23,704 nt of DNA from an uncultured bacterium. GTDB lineage: Bacteria > Actinomycetota > Coriobacteriia > Coriobacteriales > Coriobacteriaceae. Shown piece by piece: positions 14,510-21,193 of this stretch. The notes beneath the pieces are model-generated. The model saw nothing but the letters and a program-made list of their open reading frames with translations, was not told the DNA's origin and did no database searches. Position 1 is the first letter of the stretch, and each line of letters opens with the position of its first letter. The position numbers were made by a program, and so were the translations under genes. The stretch lies in NCBI GenBank assembly GCA_905214525.1, contig CAJMMN010000031.1, forward strand, positions 1 to 23,704, written 5' to 3'.

Positions 14510-15420
14510 TATACCGTCTCAAAGAGCTCAAGGGCGATACCATCCCGGTGCCGCAGCTCATCTTTTCCAAGCTGGGCATCGCCGAGGAATACAACGTCCG
14601 GGTAGCGCTGTATGTGCTGGCTACCGGCGTCACTGACCCCGAAAAAATTTGTGCCGACCTCAAACTGCGCAGCCGCATCTCTGCCGAAAGCGCTCTCTCT
14701 TTCTGGGCCGGTGCGGGGCTTCTCGAGCGCTACGACGAGAACGCCGCGCCGGGAGCAGAGCCCTCTGCTCCTGCCCCCATGACCTGGGCGGAGATCGCCG
14801 CCGCAAGCCGCACCGACCCCATGATCTCGAGCCTCATCGACTGCGCTCAGACCGGCTTTGCCCGCCCGCTGACTCACAGCGAGATGGAAAAGCTGGTCAA
14901 CCTCTACGTACAGGAGGGCTTTGCCCCCGAGACCGTCATGCTCTGCGTGGCCTATGTGGCCAGCCGGGGCAAGCGGACGATGGCCGCCGTCCTCCACGAG
15001 CTGAAAGTCTGGCGGGCCGAGGGCGTGGAGACCGGCGAACAGGCCGACGCCCATCTCAAGCTGCTGGCCCTCCGCCAGACCCGGGAGCAGTATGTTGCTT
15101 CCCTGCTGGGCATCCCGGACAGCGAGCTCACCCTCGGCGGGCGGAAAGCCATCGCCCGGTGGTATGAGGTCTACGGCTACGATGACGCCATGGTGCAGGA
15201 GGCCGCTGTGCAGGCCGGGCCGAAGCGCGACCTGTGGTACTGGAACAGCATCCTCAAGACCTGGAATGCCAAGGGTCTGCGCAATATCCACGATGTGCGC
15301 ACTCCGGTGGCCGCTGCCGGCGCCAGCCGGAACATCCGGGTGGACCGCGAGACCCCCAGCGGCAACGACTTTCTCAAAAACGCTGCCCGCCGCCGCACCC
15401 TCAAGAAAAAGTCCGAGTGA
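14506..15420 (+). CDS. DnaD-domain primosome protein, right copy
   Basis: A 304-aa paralogue of the protein at 12529-13455 with the same architecture: winged-helix-like N-terminus, two tandem DnaB_2-like modules (about 115-178 and 198-262) and a basic tail. The diagnostic YWNSILKTWNAKGL and ARWYEVYGYDDAMV are unchanged. Differences are mostly conservative (V/I, T/S, D/E), scattered along the protein and slightly denser in the linker at 188-207 and the tail. That pattern suggests both copies are under purifying selection. The start ATG overlaps the stop of the upstream small gene, with GGGGAA 5 nt upstream. It should act with the DnaC-like ATPase behind it. Confidence 0.9.
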   Translation: MIYRLKELKGDTIPVPQLIFSKLGIAEEYNVRVALYVLATGVTDPEKICADLKLRSRISAESALSFWAGAGLLERYDENAAPGAEPSAPAPMTWAEIAAASRTDPMISSLIDCAQTGFARPLTHSEMEKLVNLYVQEGFAPETVMLCVAYVASRGKRTMAAVLHELKVWRAEGVETGEQADAHLKLLALRQTREQYVASLLGIPDSELTLGGRKAIARWYEVYGYDDAMVQEAAVQAGPKRDLWYWNSILKTWNAKGLRNIHDVRTPVAAAGASRNIRVDRETPSGNDFLKNAARRRTLKKKSE

Positions 15421-15441
15421 CCCCCGGCATAAGGAGACACT

Positions 15442-16422
15442 ATGCGTACCAAAAACGAACTGTATCAGGAAGCCCTGCGCACCGTCGCCCGCCGTCGTCA
15501 GACCGCACGGGCCAAGGCGGAGGACGCCCGCGCTGAGGCCGAGGCTGCTGTCCCCGGGCTGCGCCACGCCGAAGAAGAGGTGCGGGTGCGGGGCATCCGC
15601 TGCGCACTGGCCGGGGCGGCAGGCAAGGACCGCACCGATGCCGCTGCGGCCCTCACCGATGCCCGCAAAAAGCTGGCCGACCTGCTGGCCTCCAGCGGCC
15701 GTCCCGCCGACGCACTGGAGCCGCACTTCACCTGCAGGCTCTGCGAAGACACCGGCATTGTGGACGGCCACACCTGCAGCTGCGTCCACAAGGTGATGCA
15801 GCAGCTCCGCCGGTCGGAGATCGAGGCTCTGTCCAGCCTCTCCATTTCCAGCTTCGATACCATGGAGCTGCGCTACTACCCCGCCCGGATGGACGCCTCC
15901 CTCGGCGAGCCGGTGCGGAGTTATATGTCCACCCTTCTGGACGACCTGCGCGGCTACGCCGACGAATTCGATACCACCAGCGAGAGCCTGATGCTCCTCG
16001 GCAACGCCGGTCTGGGCAAGACCCATGCCGCTCTGGCCATCGCCGGAGAGGTGTTGGAAAAGGGCTTCGACGTCATCTATGTGTCCAGCCCCGACTTCTT
16101 CTCGAAGCTCGAGGCCCTGCACTTCGGCTCCGACCCCGCCGGGGAGGAAGAGATGCTCCTGCGCACCGCCGCCGGGGCTGACCTGCTCATCCTCGACGAC
16201 CTGGGTTCCGAGTTCAACTCCAGCTTCCTCATCAGCACCCTTTACAGCCTGCTGAACAACCGTCTGGGCGCGAAGCTGCCCACCATCGTCACCACCAACA
16301 TCACCGACGGCGCTCTGCTGGAAAAGCTCTACACCGAAAAGATCTCCAGCCGCCTCTCCTCTTTTGTTCCCTTCCTCTTTATGGGCGACGATATTCGGGC
16401 GCAAAAGGCAGAAGAAGCGTAA
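15442..16422 (+). CDS. DnaC/DnaI-like AAA+ helicase-loader ATPase, right copy
   Basis: A 326-aa paralogue of the protein at 11548-12519. Zinc-type Cys98, Cys101, Cys112 and Cys114, Walker A GNAGLGKT (187-194), Walker B LLILDD (248-253), the TIVTTN sensor and the ISSRLSS motif are all kept. It has a 3-residue insertion near position 230 (SDPAGEEEM). AAGGAGA precedes the ATG at 15442, 21 nt after the DnaD-like stop. Divergence from the left copy is greater than for the DnaD proteins, mainly in the N-terminal helical region and between the Walker motifs. Codons lean to GAC, CTC and GTC. No terminator separates it from the PfkB-family gene 49 nt downstream. Confidence 0.9.
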   Translation: MRTKNELYQEALRTVARRRQTARAKAEDARAEAEAAVPGLRHAEEEVRVRGIRCALAGAAGKDRTDAAAALTDARKKLADLLASSGRPADALEPHFTCRLCEDTGIVDGHTCSCVHKVMQQLRRSEIEALSSLSISSFDTMELRYYPARMDASLGEPVRSYMSTLLDDLRGYADEFDTTSESLMLLGNAGLGKTHAALAIAGEVLEKGFDVIYVSSPDFFSKLEALHFGSDPAGEEEMLLRTAAGADLLILDDLGSEFNSSFLISTLYSLLNNRLGAKLPTIVTTNITDGALLEKLYTEKISSRLSSFVPFLFMGDDIRAQKAEEA

Positions 16423-16471
16423 ATAGGATAGAAGTCAAAGAGAGTTCTTATTCAGGAAAGGAATTTCAAAT

Positions 16472-17404
16472 ATGGGAATCGTAGTCATCGGCGCAGTTTT
16501 CGTGGACATCAAGGGCTATCCCTTCTCCACCTACATCCCCGGCGGACGGAACGCCGGCCGCATTGAACAGGTGCATGGCGGTGTGAGCCGGAACGTGGCG
16601 GAGGACATCGCCAATGTGGAACTGCGCCCCACCTTCGTGGGTCTGGTGGACGACACCGGCATGGGCCAAGACGTCATCGACAAGCTGGACAACCACAAGG
16701 TCAACACCAGGTACATCCAGAAAGTCCCCGATGGCATGGGTACCTGGCTGGCCATCTTTGACAACGACGGCGACGTCCACGCCGCCATCTCCAAGCGCCC
16801 TGACACCACCCCGCTGACCACCCTGCTGGAGGAGAAGGGCGACGAGATCTTCAAGGACTGCGACGCCATCGCCATCGAGCTGGATCTGGAGAAAGACACG
16901 GTCAAGCAGGTGCTCCGCTATGCCAGGAAATACAACAAGAAGGTCTTTGCCGCAGTCTCCAACATGAGCATCGCCATGGAGCGCCGCGACTATCTGCAGC
17001 AGATCGACTGCTTCGTCTGCAACCAGCAGGAGGCCGGTCTGCTCTTTTCGGACGACTACGAGCATCTCACCCCCAGCCAGATGGCTCAGGTACTGGCCCG
17101 GAATGTCCACAGCGCCAACATGACCAGCATGGTGGTGACCATGGGCGGTCAGGGTGCCGTGTACGCCAAGCACACCGGCGAGTGCGGCGTCGTACCCGCC
17201 AAGAAGGTGGACGTCATCGACACCACCGGCGCAGGCGACGCCTTCTTTGCCGGCACGGTCATCGGCCTGACCTACGGCAAGAATCTGGCCCAGTCCTGTG
17301 AGATCGGCAGCCGCCTGGCCGCGTCGGTCATCTGCATCACGGAGAACGTCTGCCCCCGTTTCCGCCCGCTGGAATTCGGGCTGGATGTACCGGTAGTGGA
17401 TTGA
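16472..17404 (+). CDS. PfkB-family carbohydrate or nucleoside kinase
   Basis: A 310-aa ATP-dependent kinase of the PfkB/ribokinase family. It opens with the IVVIGAVFVDIKG strand and has the substrate-binding GGVSRNVAED at 36-45. NQQE at 184-187 is the family's NxxE metal site, and the second signature DTTGAGDAFFAG at 250-261 carries the catalytic Asp256. Length and the GGVSRNVAE motif resemble pseudouridine kinase (PsuK), but no pseudouridine glycosidase gene is next to it, so the substrate stays open. The ATG at 16472 has AGGAAAGGAA upstream. It may be transcribed from the right DnaD cassette, since the 49-nt gap shows neither terminator nor good promoter. Confidence 0.9.
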   Translation: MGIVVIGAVFVDIKGYPFSTYIPGGRNAGRIEQVHGGVSRNVAEDIANVELRPTFVGLVDDTGMGQDVIDKLDNHKVNTRYIQKVPDGMGTWLAIFDNDGDVHAAISKRPDTTPLTTLLEEKGDEIFKDCDAIAIELDLEKDTVKQVLRYARKYNKKVFAAVSNMSIAMERRDYLQQIDCFVCNQQEAGLLFSDDYEHLTPSQMAQVLARNVHSANMTSMVVTMGGQGAVYAKHTGECGVVPAKKVDVIDTTGAGDAFFAGTVIGLTYGKNLAQSCEIGSRLAASVICITENVCPRFRPLEFGLDVPVVD

Positions 17405-17453
17405 CGCTGCTCCCTCTGAGCACAGGAGCTTCTGCTTCTTATCGAAAAATCGG

Positions 17454-17482
17454 TTGAATCCCCTCCCCGGCTGTGATACACT
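17454..17482 (+). promoter_or_regulatory. Promoter of the NSS symporter gene
   Basis: TTGAAT (17454-17459), a 17-nt spacer and TACACT (17477-17482) lie 34 nt before the start codon. Confidence 0.65.
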
Positions 17483-17516
17483 GGGGGTATTGAATTTGTG
17501 AAAAGAGGAAAATCCA

Positions 17517-18887
17517 ATGAATCAAAAACAGCACAAGCGAAGCGCCTTTTCGGGCAAGATCGGCTTCGTTCTCTCCGCAGCAGGCGCGTCGGTGGGCCTC
17601 GGCAACATCTGGCGCTTCCCCTATCTTGCGGCCAAGTACGGCGGCGGCATCTTCCTGCTCATCTACATCATCCTCGCCTTCACCTTCGGCTACACCATGA
17701 TCGTGGCCGAGACGGCGCTGGGCCGGATGACCAGGAAAAGCCCGGTGGGCGCATTCGCCGCCGTCGGCAAGGGCGGGCGCTCCTTCGGCGGCTGGATCAA
17801 TGCCATCATCCCCATCCTCATCGTGCCTTATTACTCGGTCATCGGCGGCTGGGTCATCCGGTATCTGGCCGACTACGTCAGCGGCCACGGCAGTGAGCTG
17901 GCCACAGACGGCTACTTTTCGGCCTTCATTTCCAGCGGCGCTTCGGCGGAGATTTGCTTTGTCATCTTTACCATCTTCACCCTCGCCATCATCTTTGCAG
18001 GCGTGCGCAACGGCGTGGAGCGGGTCTCCAAGGTGATGATGCCCATCCTCGTGGTGCTGTCCGTCATCATCGCGGGCTACTCCGTCACCCGCCCGGGTGC
18101 GCTGGAGGGCGTGAAGTATTTCCTCGTGCCCAACATCGCCAACTTCTCATGGATGACCGTCGTGACCGCCATGGGGCAGATGTTCTACTCCCTCTCCATC
18201 GCAATGGGCATCCTCGTCACCTTCGGCTCCTACATGAAGAAGGATGTCTCCATCGAGGAGTCCACCGAGAACGTGGAGATCTTCGACACGGCCATTGCCA
18301 TCATGGCGGGCCTGATGATCATTCCGGCGGTCTTCTCCTTCTCGGGCGGCGACCCGGACACCCTGCAGGCCGGCCCGGCCCTCATGTTCATCACCATCCC
18401 GAAGGTCTTTGAGAGCATGGGTCTCGGCACCGTGGTGGGCATCCTCTTCTTTACGCTGGTACTGTTTGCCGCCGTCACCAGCTCCATCGCCCTGACGGAA
18501 AGCGCTGTCTCCACCTTCGAGGACGAGCTGGGCTGGGACCGTAAGCAGGCCACCGTCCTCATCGGCATCATCATGCTGGTGCTGGGCAGTCTGTCGGCTC
18601 TGGGCTACGGCCCGCTGGCCCGGTTCACGGTCTTCGGGATGCAGTTCCTTGACTTCTTCGATTTCCTTACCAACTCGGTCATGATGCCCATTGCAGCCAT
18701 CACCATCTGCCTGCTGGTGTCCCGGGTCATCGGTGTGGAAAAGATCGAGGAAGAGGTCACGCTGGAAGGCAAGCCCTTCCGCCGCAAGCGCATCTTCAAC
18801 TTTATGATAAAGTACCTCTGCCCCATCTTCGCGGCCATCATCCTCATCAGCTCGGTGGCAAACGCGCTGGGCGTCATCTCCATGTAA
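17517..18887 (+). CDS. Sodium:neurotransmitter symporter (NSS) family transporter
   Basis: A 456-aa membrane protein of the NSS/SNF family (LeuT, MhsT), which imports amino acids or related amines with Na+. The first helix carries the family hallmark AAGASVGLGNIWRFPYLAAKYGGG at about residues 20-43, which holds substrate and sodium ligands in LeuT. About eleven hydrophobic segments follow, the length of MhsT-type 11-helix members. The region FAAVTSSIALTE near 320-331 corresponds to helix 8, which supplies Na2-site residues. GAGG lies 8 nt before the ATG. It is a single-gene unit with its own promoter and a shared terminator. The amino acid carried cannot be told. Confidence 0.93.
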   Translation: MNQKQHKRSAFSGKIGFVLSAAGASVGLGNIWRFPYLAAKYGGGIFLLIYIILAFTFGYTMIVAETALGRMTRKSPVGAFAAVGKGGRSFGGWINAIIPILIVPYYSVIGGWVIRYLADYVSGHGSELATDGYFSAFISSGASAEICFVIFTIFTLAIIFAGVRNGVERVSKVMMPILVVLSVIIAGYSVTRPGALEGVKYFLVPNIANFSWMTVVTAMGQMFYSLSIAMGILVTFGSYMKKDVSIEESTENVEIFDTAIAIMAGLMIIPAVFSFSGGDPDTLQAGPALMFITIPKVFESMGLGTVVGILFFTLVLFAAVTSSIALTESAVSTFEDELGWDRKQATVLIGIIMLVLGSLSALGYGPLARFTVFGMQFLDFFDFLTNSVMMPIAAITICLLVSRVIGVEKIEEEVTLEGKPFRRKRIFNFMIKYLCPIFAAIILISSVANALGVISM

Positions 18888-18896
18888 GCAGACAAC

Positions 18897-18936
18897 AAAA
18901 AGCGCTGGAAGCCTTTACACCGCTTCCAGCGCTTTT
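18897..18936. terminator. Bidirectional terminator between the symporter and LOG genes
   Basis: AAAAAGCGCTGGAAGC (18897-18912) pairs with GCTTCCAGCGCTTTT (18922-18936) around a 9-nt loop, with a U-run in both directions. It ends one base before the LOG gene stop. Confidence 0.9.
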
Positions 18937-18937
18937 C

Positions 18938-19474
18938 TTATGCCCGTTTCAGGATGCTCTTTATCTCGTCCAGCTCTTTTGCAAAATAAATGCCGCTCTG
19001 CCGCTCGGGGCTGGACAGCCCCATCTTGACCATATGGGCCAGCAGAGCTTTCAGGCCGGCGTAGTAGCCGTCGAGGTCGTAGAGGATGCAGGGCGCGTCC
19101 AGATGACCCAGCGAGACCTTGGACATCACCTCGGCGATTTCTTCCAGCGTACCGGTGCCGCCGGGGAACGCGATAAAGGCGTCGCCCAGCTCGATCATCC
19201 TGGTCTTGCGCTCGGTCATGTCCTGGGTGACGATGAGCCTGGTCAGGCCGTCATACTGCACCTCAGAGTCGATGAAGAACTGGGGCTCGACGCCGGTCAC
19301 CTCGCCCCCCGCTGTCAGGACGCTGTGGGCCAGACGCCCCATCAGGCCGCTGCGGGAGCCGCCGTAGACCAGCGCGTTCCCGCTCTCGCCGATCCAGCGG
19401 CCCAGTTCCTCCACCGCCTGTTTCAGGGCCGGGTCATTGCCCTCATTGGCCCCCAGATAGACCGTAATATTCAT
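18938..19474 (-). CDS. LOG-family protein (nucleotide phosphoribohydrolase-like)
   Basis: A 178-aa protein of the LOG family, long misnamed lysine decarboxylase. Members release a base from nucleoside 5'-monophosphates. It shows YGGSRSGLMG at 37-46, the MTERKTRM motif at 86-93 and the diagnostic PGGTGTLEE at 104-112, with the Rossmann-like start ITVYLGAN. Length is typical of type-I LOGs. The ATG at 19474 is chosen because GGAGGG is 7 nt upstream; the frame stays open further upstream without a better start. It follows the ketopantoate-reductase-like gene by 14 nt, so the two form an operon. In a gut bacterium a role in nucleotide salvage or clean-up is more likely than cytokinin signalling, but that is inference. 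Confidence 0.9.
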   Translation of the reverse strand: MNITVYLGANEGNDPALKQAVEELGRWIGESGNALVYGGSRSGLMGRLAHSVLTAGGEVTGVEPQFFIDSEVQYDGLTRLIVTQDMTERKTRMIELGDAFIAFPGGTGTLEEIAEVMSKVSLGHLDAPCILYDLDGYYAGLKALLAHMVKMGLSSPERQSGIYFAKELDEIKSILKRA

Positions 19475-19488
19475 CGGTATTCCCTCCG

Positions 19489-20448
19489 TTATCTTGCCCA
19501 TGTCATTTCCTGATCCAGGCCGGCATAATCAAACTTACCGTCGTTCTTTTCTTCCAGCGCTTTTATCATATGATACGCAAACTCATTGTAGGGCGTCGGG
19601 ATGCCCAGCTCTTTGCCCATCCGGATGAGCGCACCCGAGAACATATCGATTTCGGTATGGCGTCCGGCGTCGAGGTCTTGCAGCGTCGAGTAGCGGGCCG
19701 AGGGTTTGACGGCACAGCCCTTGCCGGACACGGCATCCACCTTCTGCAGATCGATGCCTTTGGCTGCGGCAATGGCTTCCAGCTCACGGCGGAGACCGTC
19801 GCTGATGGCTTTTATATGGACGCTGTCACGGTAGCAGCCTACGCCTGCGCCGAGGATGGCCTGGGGCAGATTGTTGCAGACGTTGAGGCGGAACTTGCTC
19901 CACATCTCTTCCCGGATGCAGTCGGTGGCCCGGAAGTGCAGCTCTGTGCCGCCGAACAAAGCCTCCACGGCCTTGACGCGGGGGCTGTCGCAGGGCGGCT
20001 CCTTCTCCCCGAAGATGATGCCAACGGTGGTCGCCGGGTCGAAATGGACGCCGTCAGCCTCCTTGTGGGACGCCACTTTGATGAGGGAGTAAAGCAGATG
20101 CTCCCCACCCACGGCAGAGGCAATGATGTCCTCGCTGTCCACGCCGTTCATCAGGCTCATGATGGTGGTGCGGGGGCCGGTAACGGCTTTGATGCTGTCC
20201 AGTGCGCCGGGCAGCGCACCGTATTTCAGGCAGACGATGAGAAGGTCGGCGTCATGGGCCTCCTGCGGCGTCCAGACCGCCGGACGGTAGACTTTGCCGT
20301 TGATGGCACAGCCATCTTTTGCCAGACGCTCGCCGCGCGGGCCATCGGCCACCACGCCAAGCTCAATGTCCCTGCGGGCCGAAAGCCCCCAGATGACATA
20401 AGAGCCGACCGCACCGGCTCCCAGAACTGCAACTTTTCTGATGTCCAT
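19489..20448 (-). CDS. Ketopantoate reductase family protein (PanE/ApbA-like)
   Basis: A 319-aa NADPH-dependent reductase of the 2-dehydropantoate 2-reductase family. The Rossmann motif GAGAVGS is at 10-16, the LKYGAL segment at 74-79 and MNGVD at 100-104. The catalytic lysine and asparagines lie in WSKFRLNVCNN (Lys185, Asn189). The C-terminal helical half carries the family's late IDMFSGALIRMGKELGIPTPYN block. GAGG is 9 nt before the ATG at 20448, and an extended -10 promoter is at 20493-20501. Many members of this family reduce other 2-keto acids, and no panB or panC is nearby, so the pantothenate role is not certain. Confidence 0.9.
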   Translation of the reverse strand: MDIRKVAVLGAGAVGSYVIWGLSARRDIELGVVADGPRGERLAKDGCAINGKVYRPAVWTPQEAHDADLLIVCLKYGALPGALDSIKAVTGPRTTIMSLMNGVDSEDIIASAVGGEHLLYSLIKVASHKEADGVHFDPATTVGIIFGEKEPPCDSPRVKAVEALFGGTELHFRATDCIREEMWSKFRLNVCNNLPQAILGAGVGCYRDSVHIKAISDGLRRELEAIAAAKGIDLQKVDAVSGKGCAVKPSARYSTLQDLDAGRHTEIDMFSGALIRMGKELGIPTPYNEFAYHMIKALEEKNDGKFDYAGLDQEMTWAR

Positions 20449-20492
20449 GACCTTCTACCTCACTGTCGTTTTCCAGCCTTTATCATGAAGCT

Positions 20493-20501
20493 ATTATACC
20501 A
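20493..20501 (-). promoter_or_regulatory. Extended -10 promoter of the PanE/LOG operon
   Basis: On the minus strand TGGTATAAT carries a perfect -10 plus the TGn extension. The -35 region (TTTTCC at 17 nt) is weak. It lies 45 nt before the start codon. Confidence 0.6.
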
Positions 20502-20535
20502 TGCTTTCCTCTTCCGGAAAAGCCCGGAGTGTTTC

Positions 20536-20620
20536 ATTTTTGGACGTCAAAAATCTTTGACTTTTATCGAAAAGTTATAACAAAAGTGTAGAATCTCTCT
20601 GGCAAATAGAATCTTTGCCA
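20536..20620. promoter_or_regulatory. Cluster of three perfect short dyads
   Basis: ATTTTTG-GACGT-CAAAAAT (20536-20554), ACTTTT-ATCG-AAAAGT (20560-20575) and TGGCAAA-TAGAATC-TTTGCCA (20600-20620) lie one after another between the divergent PanE-type and lipoprotein promoters. They are operator-like in size. No known regulator box was recognised. Confidence 0.45.
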
Positions 20621-20629
20621 AAAAAGGGC

Positions 20630-20657
20630 TTGATTTTTTTCGAAAACGGACTAGAAT
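20630..20657 (+). promoter_or_regulatory. Promoter of the Ser/Ala/Glu lipoprotein gene
   Basis: TTGATT (20630-20635), a 16-nt spacer and TAGAAT (20652-20657). The predicted transcript would begin at or just before a hairpin, GCGGAAAGG (20666-20674) with CCTTCCGC (20689-20696), that occupies the 5' leader and is followed by a T-run at 20704-20709. Confidence 0.55.
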
Positions 20658-20731
20658 ATCTTCTTGCGGAAAGGTTTCACCTGTACAGCCTTCCGCGAAA
20701 CTGTTTTTTCAAAAGTATGGAGATTTTCCAT

Positions 20732-21013
20732 ATGAAACTCAAGAATGTTGCTGTTACCGTTGCTGCTCTGGTCCTGGCTGTCAGCATGACTGCCTGCGGC
20801 AGCTCTTCTTCTACCGCCGCTTCCACCTCTGAGGCTGCTTCTGCTGCCGCTCAGTCTGAGGCTGCTTCCACCTCTGCCGTGGCTGAGGAGAACAGCGCTT
20901 CCTCCGAGGCTGCAAGCGAGGCTGCATCTTCTGAGGCTGCTTCTGAGGTCTCCAGCGAGGCTGCTTCTTCTGAGGCTGCTTCCTCCGAGGTCGCTTCTTC
21001 CACTGCTGCCTGA
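20732..21013 (+). CDS. Short Ser/Ala/Glu-rich lipoprotein
   Basis: A 93-aa predicted lipoprotein. Residues 1-22 form a clear signal (MKLKN, a hydrophobic core VAVTVAALVLAV and the lipobox SMTAC), so it should be lipid-anchored to the outer face of the membrane through Cys22. The remaining ~70 residues are almost only Ser, Ala, Glu, Thr and Val in SEAAS-type repeats, with no folded domain, Lys or aromatic residue. It looks like the linker that precedes the binding domain in longer lipoproteins, but here a stop follows and then a strong terminator. GGAGA is 8 nt before the ATG at 20732, and the open frame upstream lacks a ribosome site. Function unknown; it could be a surface spacer or the remains of a larger protein. 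Confidence 0.8.
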   Translation: MKLKNVAVTVAALVLAVSMTACGSSSSTAASTSEAASAAAQSEAASTSAVAEENSASSEAASEAASSEAASEVSSEAASSEAASSEVASSTAA

Positions 21014-21045
21014 GATCGTCTGACAGCCCCCCCCAAAGCATGAGC

Positions 21046-21090
21046 AAAGGCTCCGGCCTCGCCCCCACCGGGCAGGCCGGGGCCTTTTTT
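21046..21090 (+). terminator. Terminator after the lipoprotein gene
   Basis: AAAGGCTCCGGCCT and the matching AGGCCGGGGCC arm form a long GC-rich stem with one bulged C and loop CCACC, followed by six T. Confidence 0.88.
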
Positions 21091-21107
21091 GCCCTGCGGC
21101 GCAAAGA

Positions 21108-21141
21108 GACCCCCGGCACCCTGCGGAAGGTGCCGGGGGTC
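21108..21141 (-). terminator. Probable terminator of the large surface-protein gene
   Basis: GACCCCCGGCACC pairs perfectly with GGTGCCGGGGGTC around an 8-nt loop. Read on the minus strand it is followed by TCTTTG, a weak U-run. It lies about 50 nt beyond the stop of the surface-protein gene. Confidence 0.6.
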
Positions 21142-21193
21142 TTGCAATATGGAGGGGGGCGGGGTCATGCGGAAGCCCCGCCTCCGGGGATGG

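Larger units (their letters stand above)
14129..16422 (+). repeat. Right arm of the inverted gene-cassette duplication
   Basis: This is the mirror of 11548-13838, with the same three genes in the same order. All reading frames are open, so neither copy is a pseudogene. Junctions differ: 4-nt overlap then 21-nt gap here, against 8-nt and 9-nt gaps in the left arm. Confidence 0.9.

Noticed and set aside
11548..16422. The inverted cassettes as an insertion sequence or IstA/IstB transposon
   Set aside because: The ATPase resembles IstB in its AAA+ core, but it has the DnaI-type zinc Cys cluster and a DnaD partner. No transposase, terminal repeats or target duplications are seen.
18938..19474. 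Lysine decarboxylase
   Set aside because: PGGTGTLEE is the LOG-family signature; the decarboxylase name is an old misannotation, and no pyridoxal-phosphate motif is present.
21014..21193. A small plus-strand gene behind the lipoprotein (open frame from 21040)
   Set aside because: It crosses two GC-rich terminator hairpins, has no ribosome site and gives a low-complexity Pro/Gly/Arg translation.
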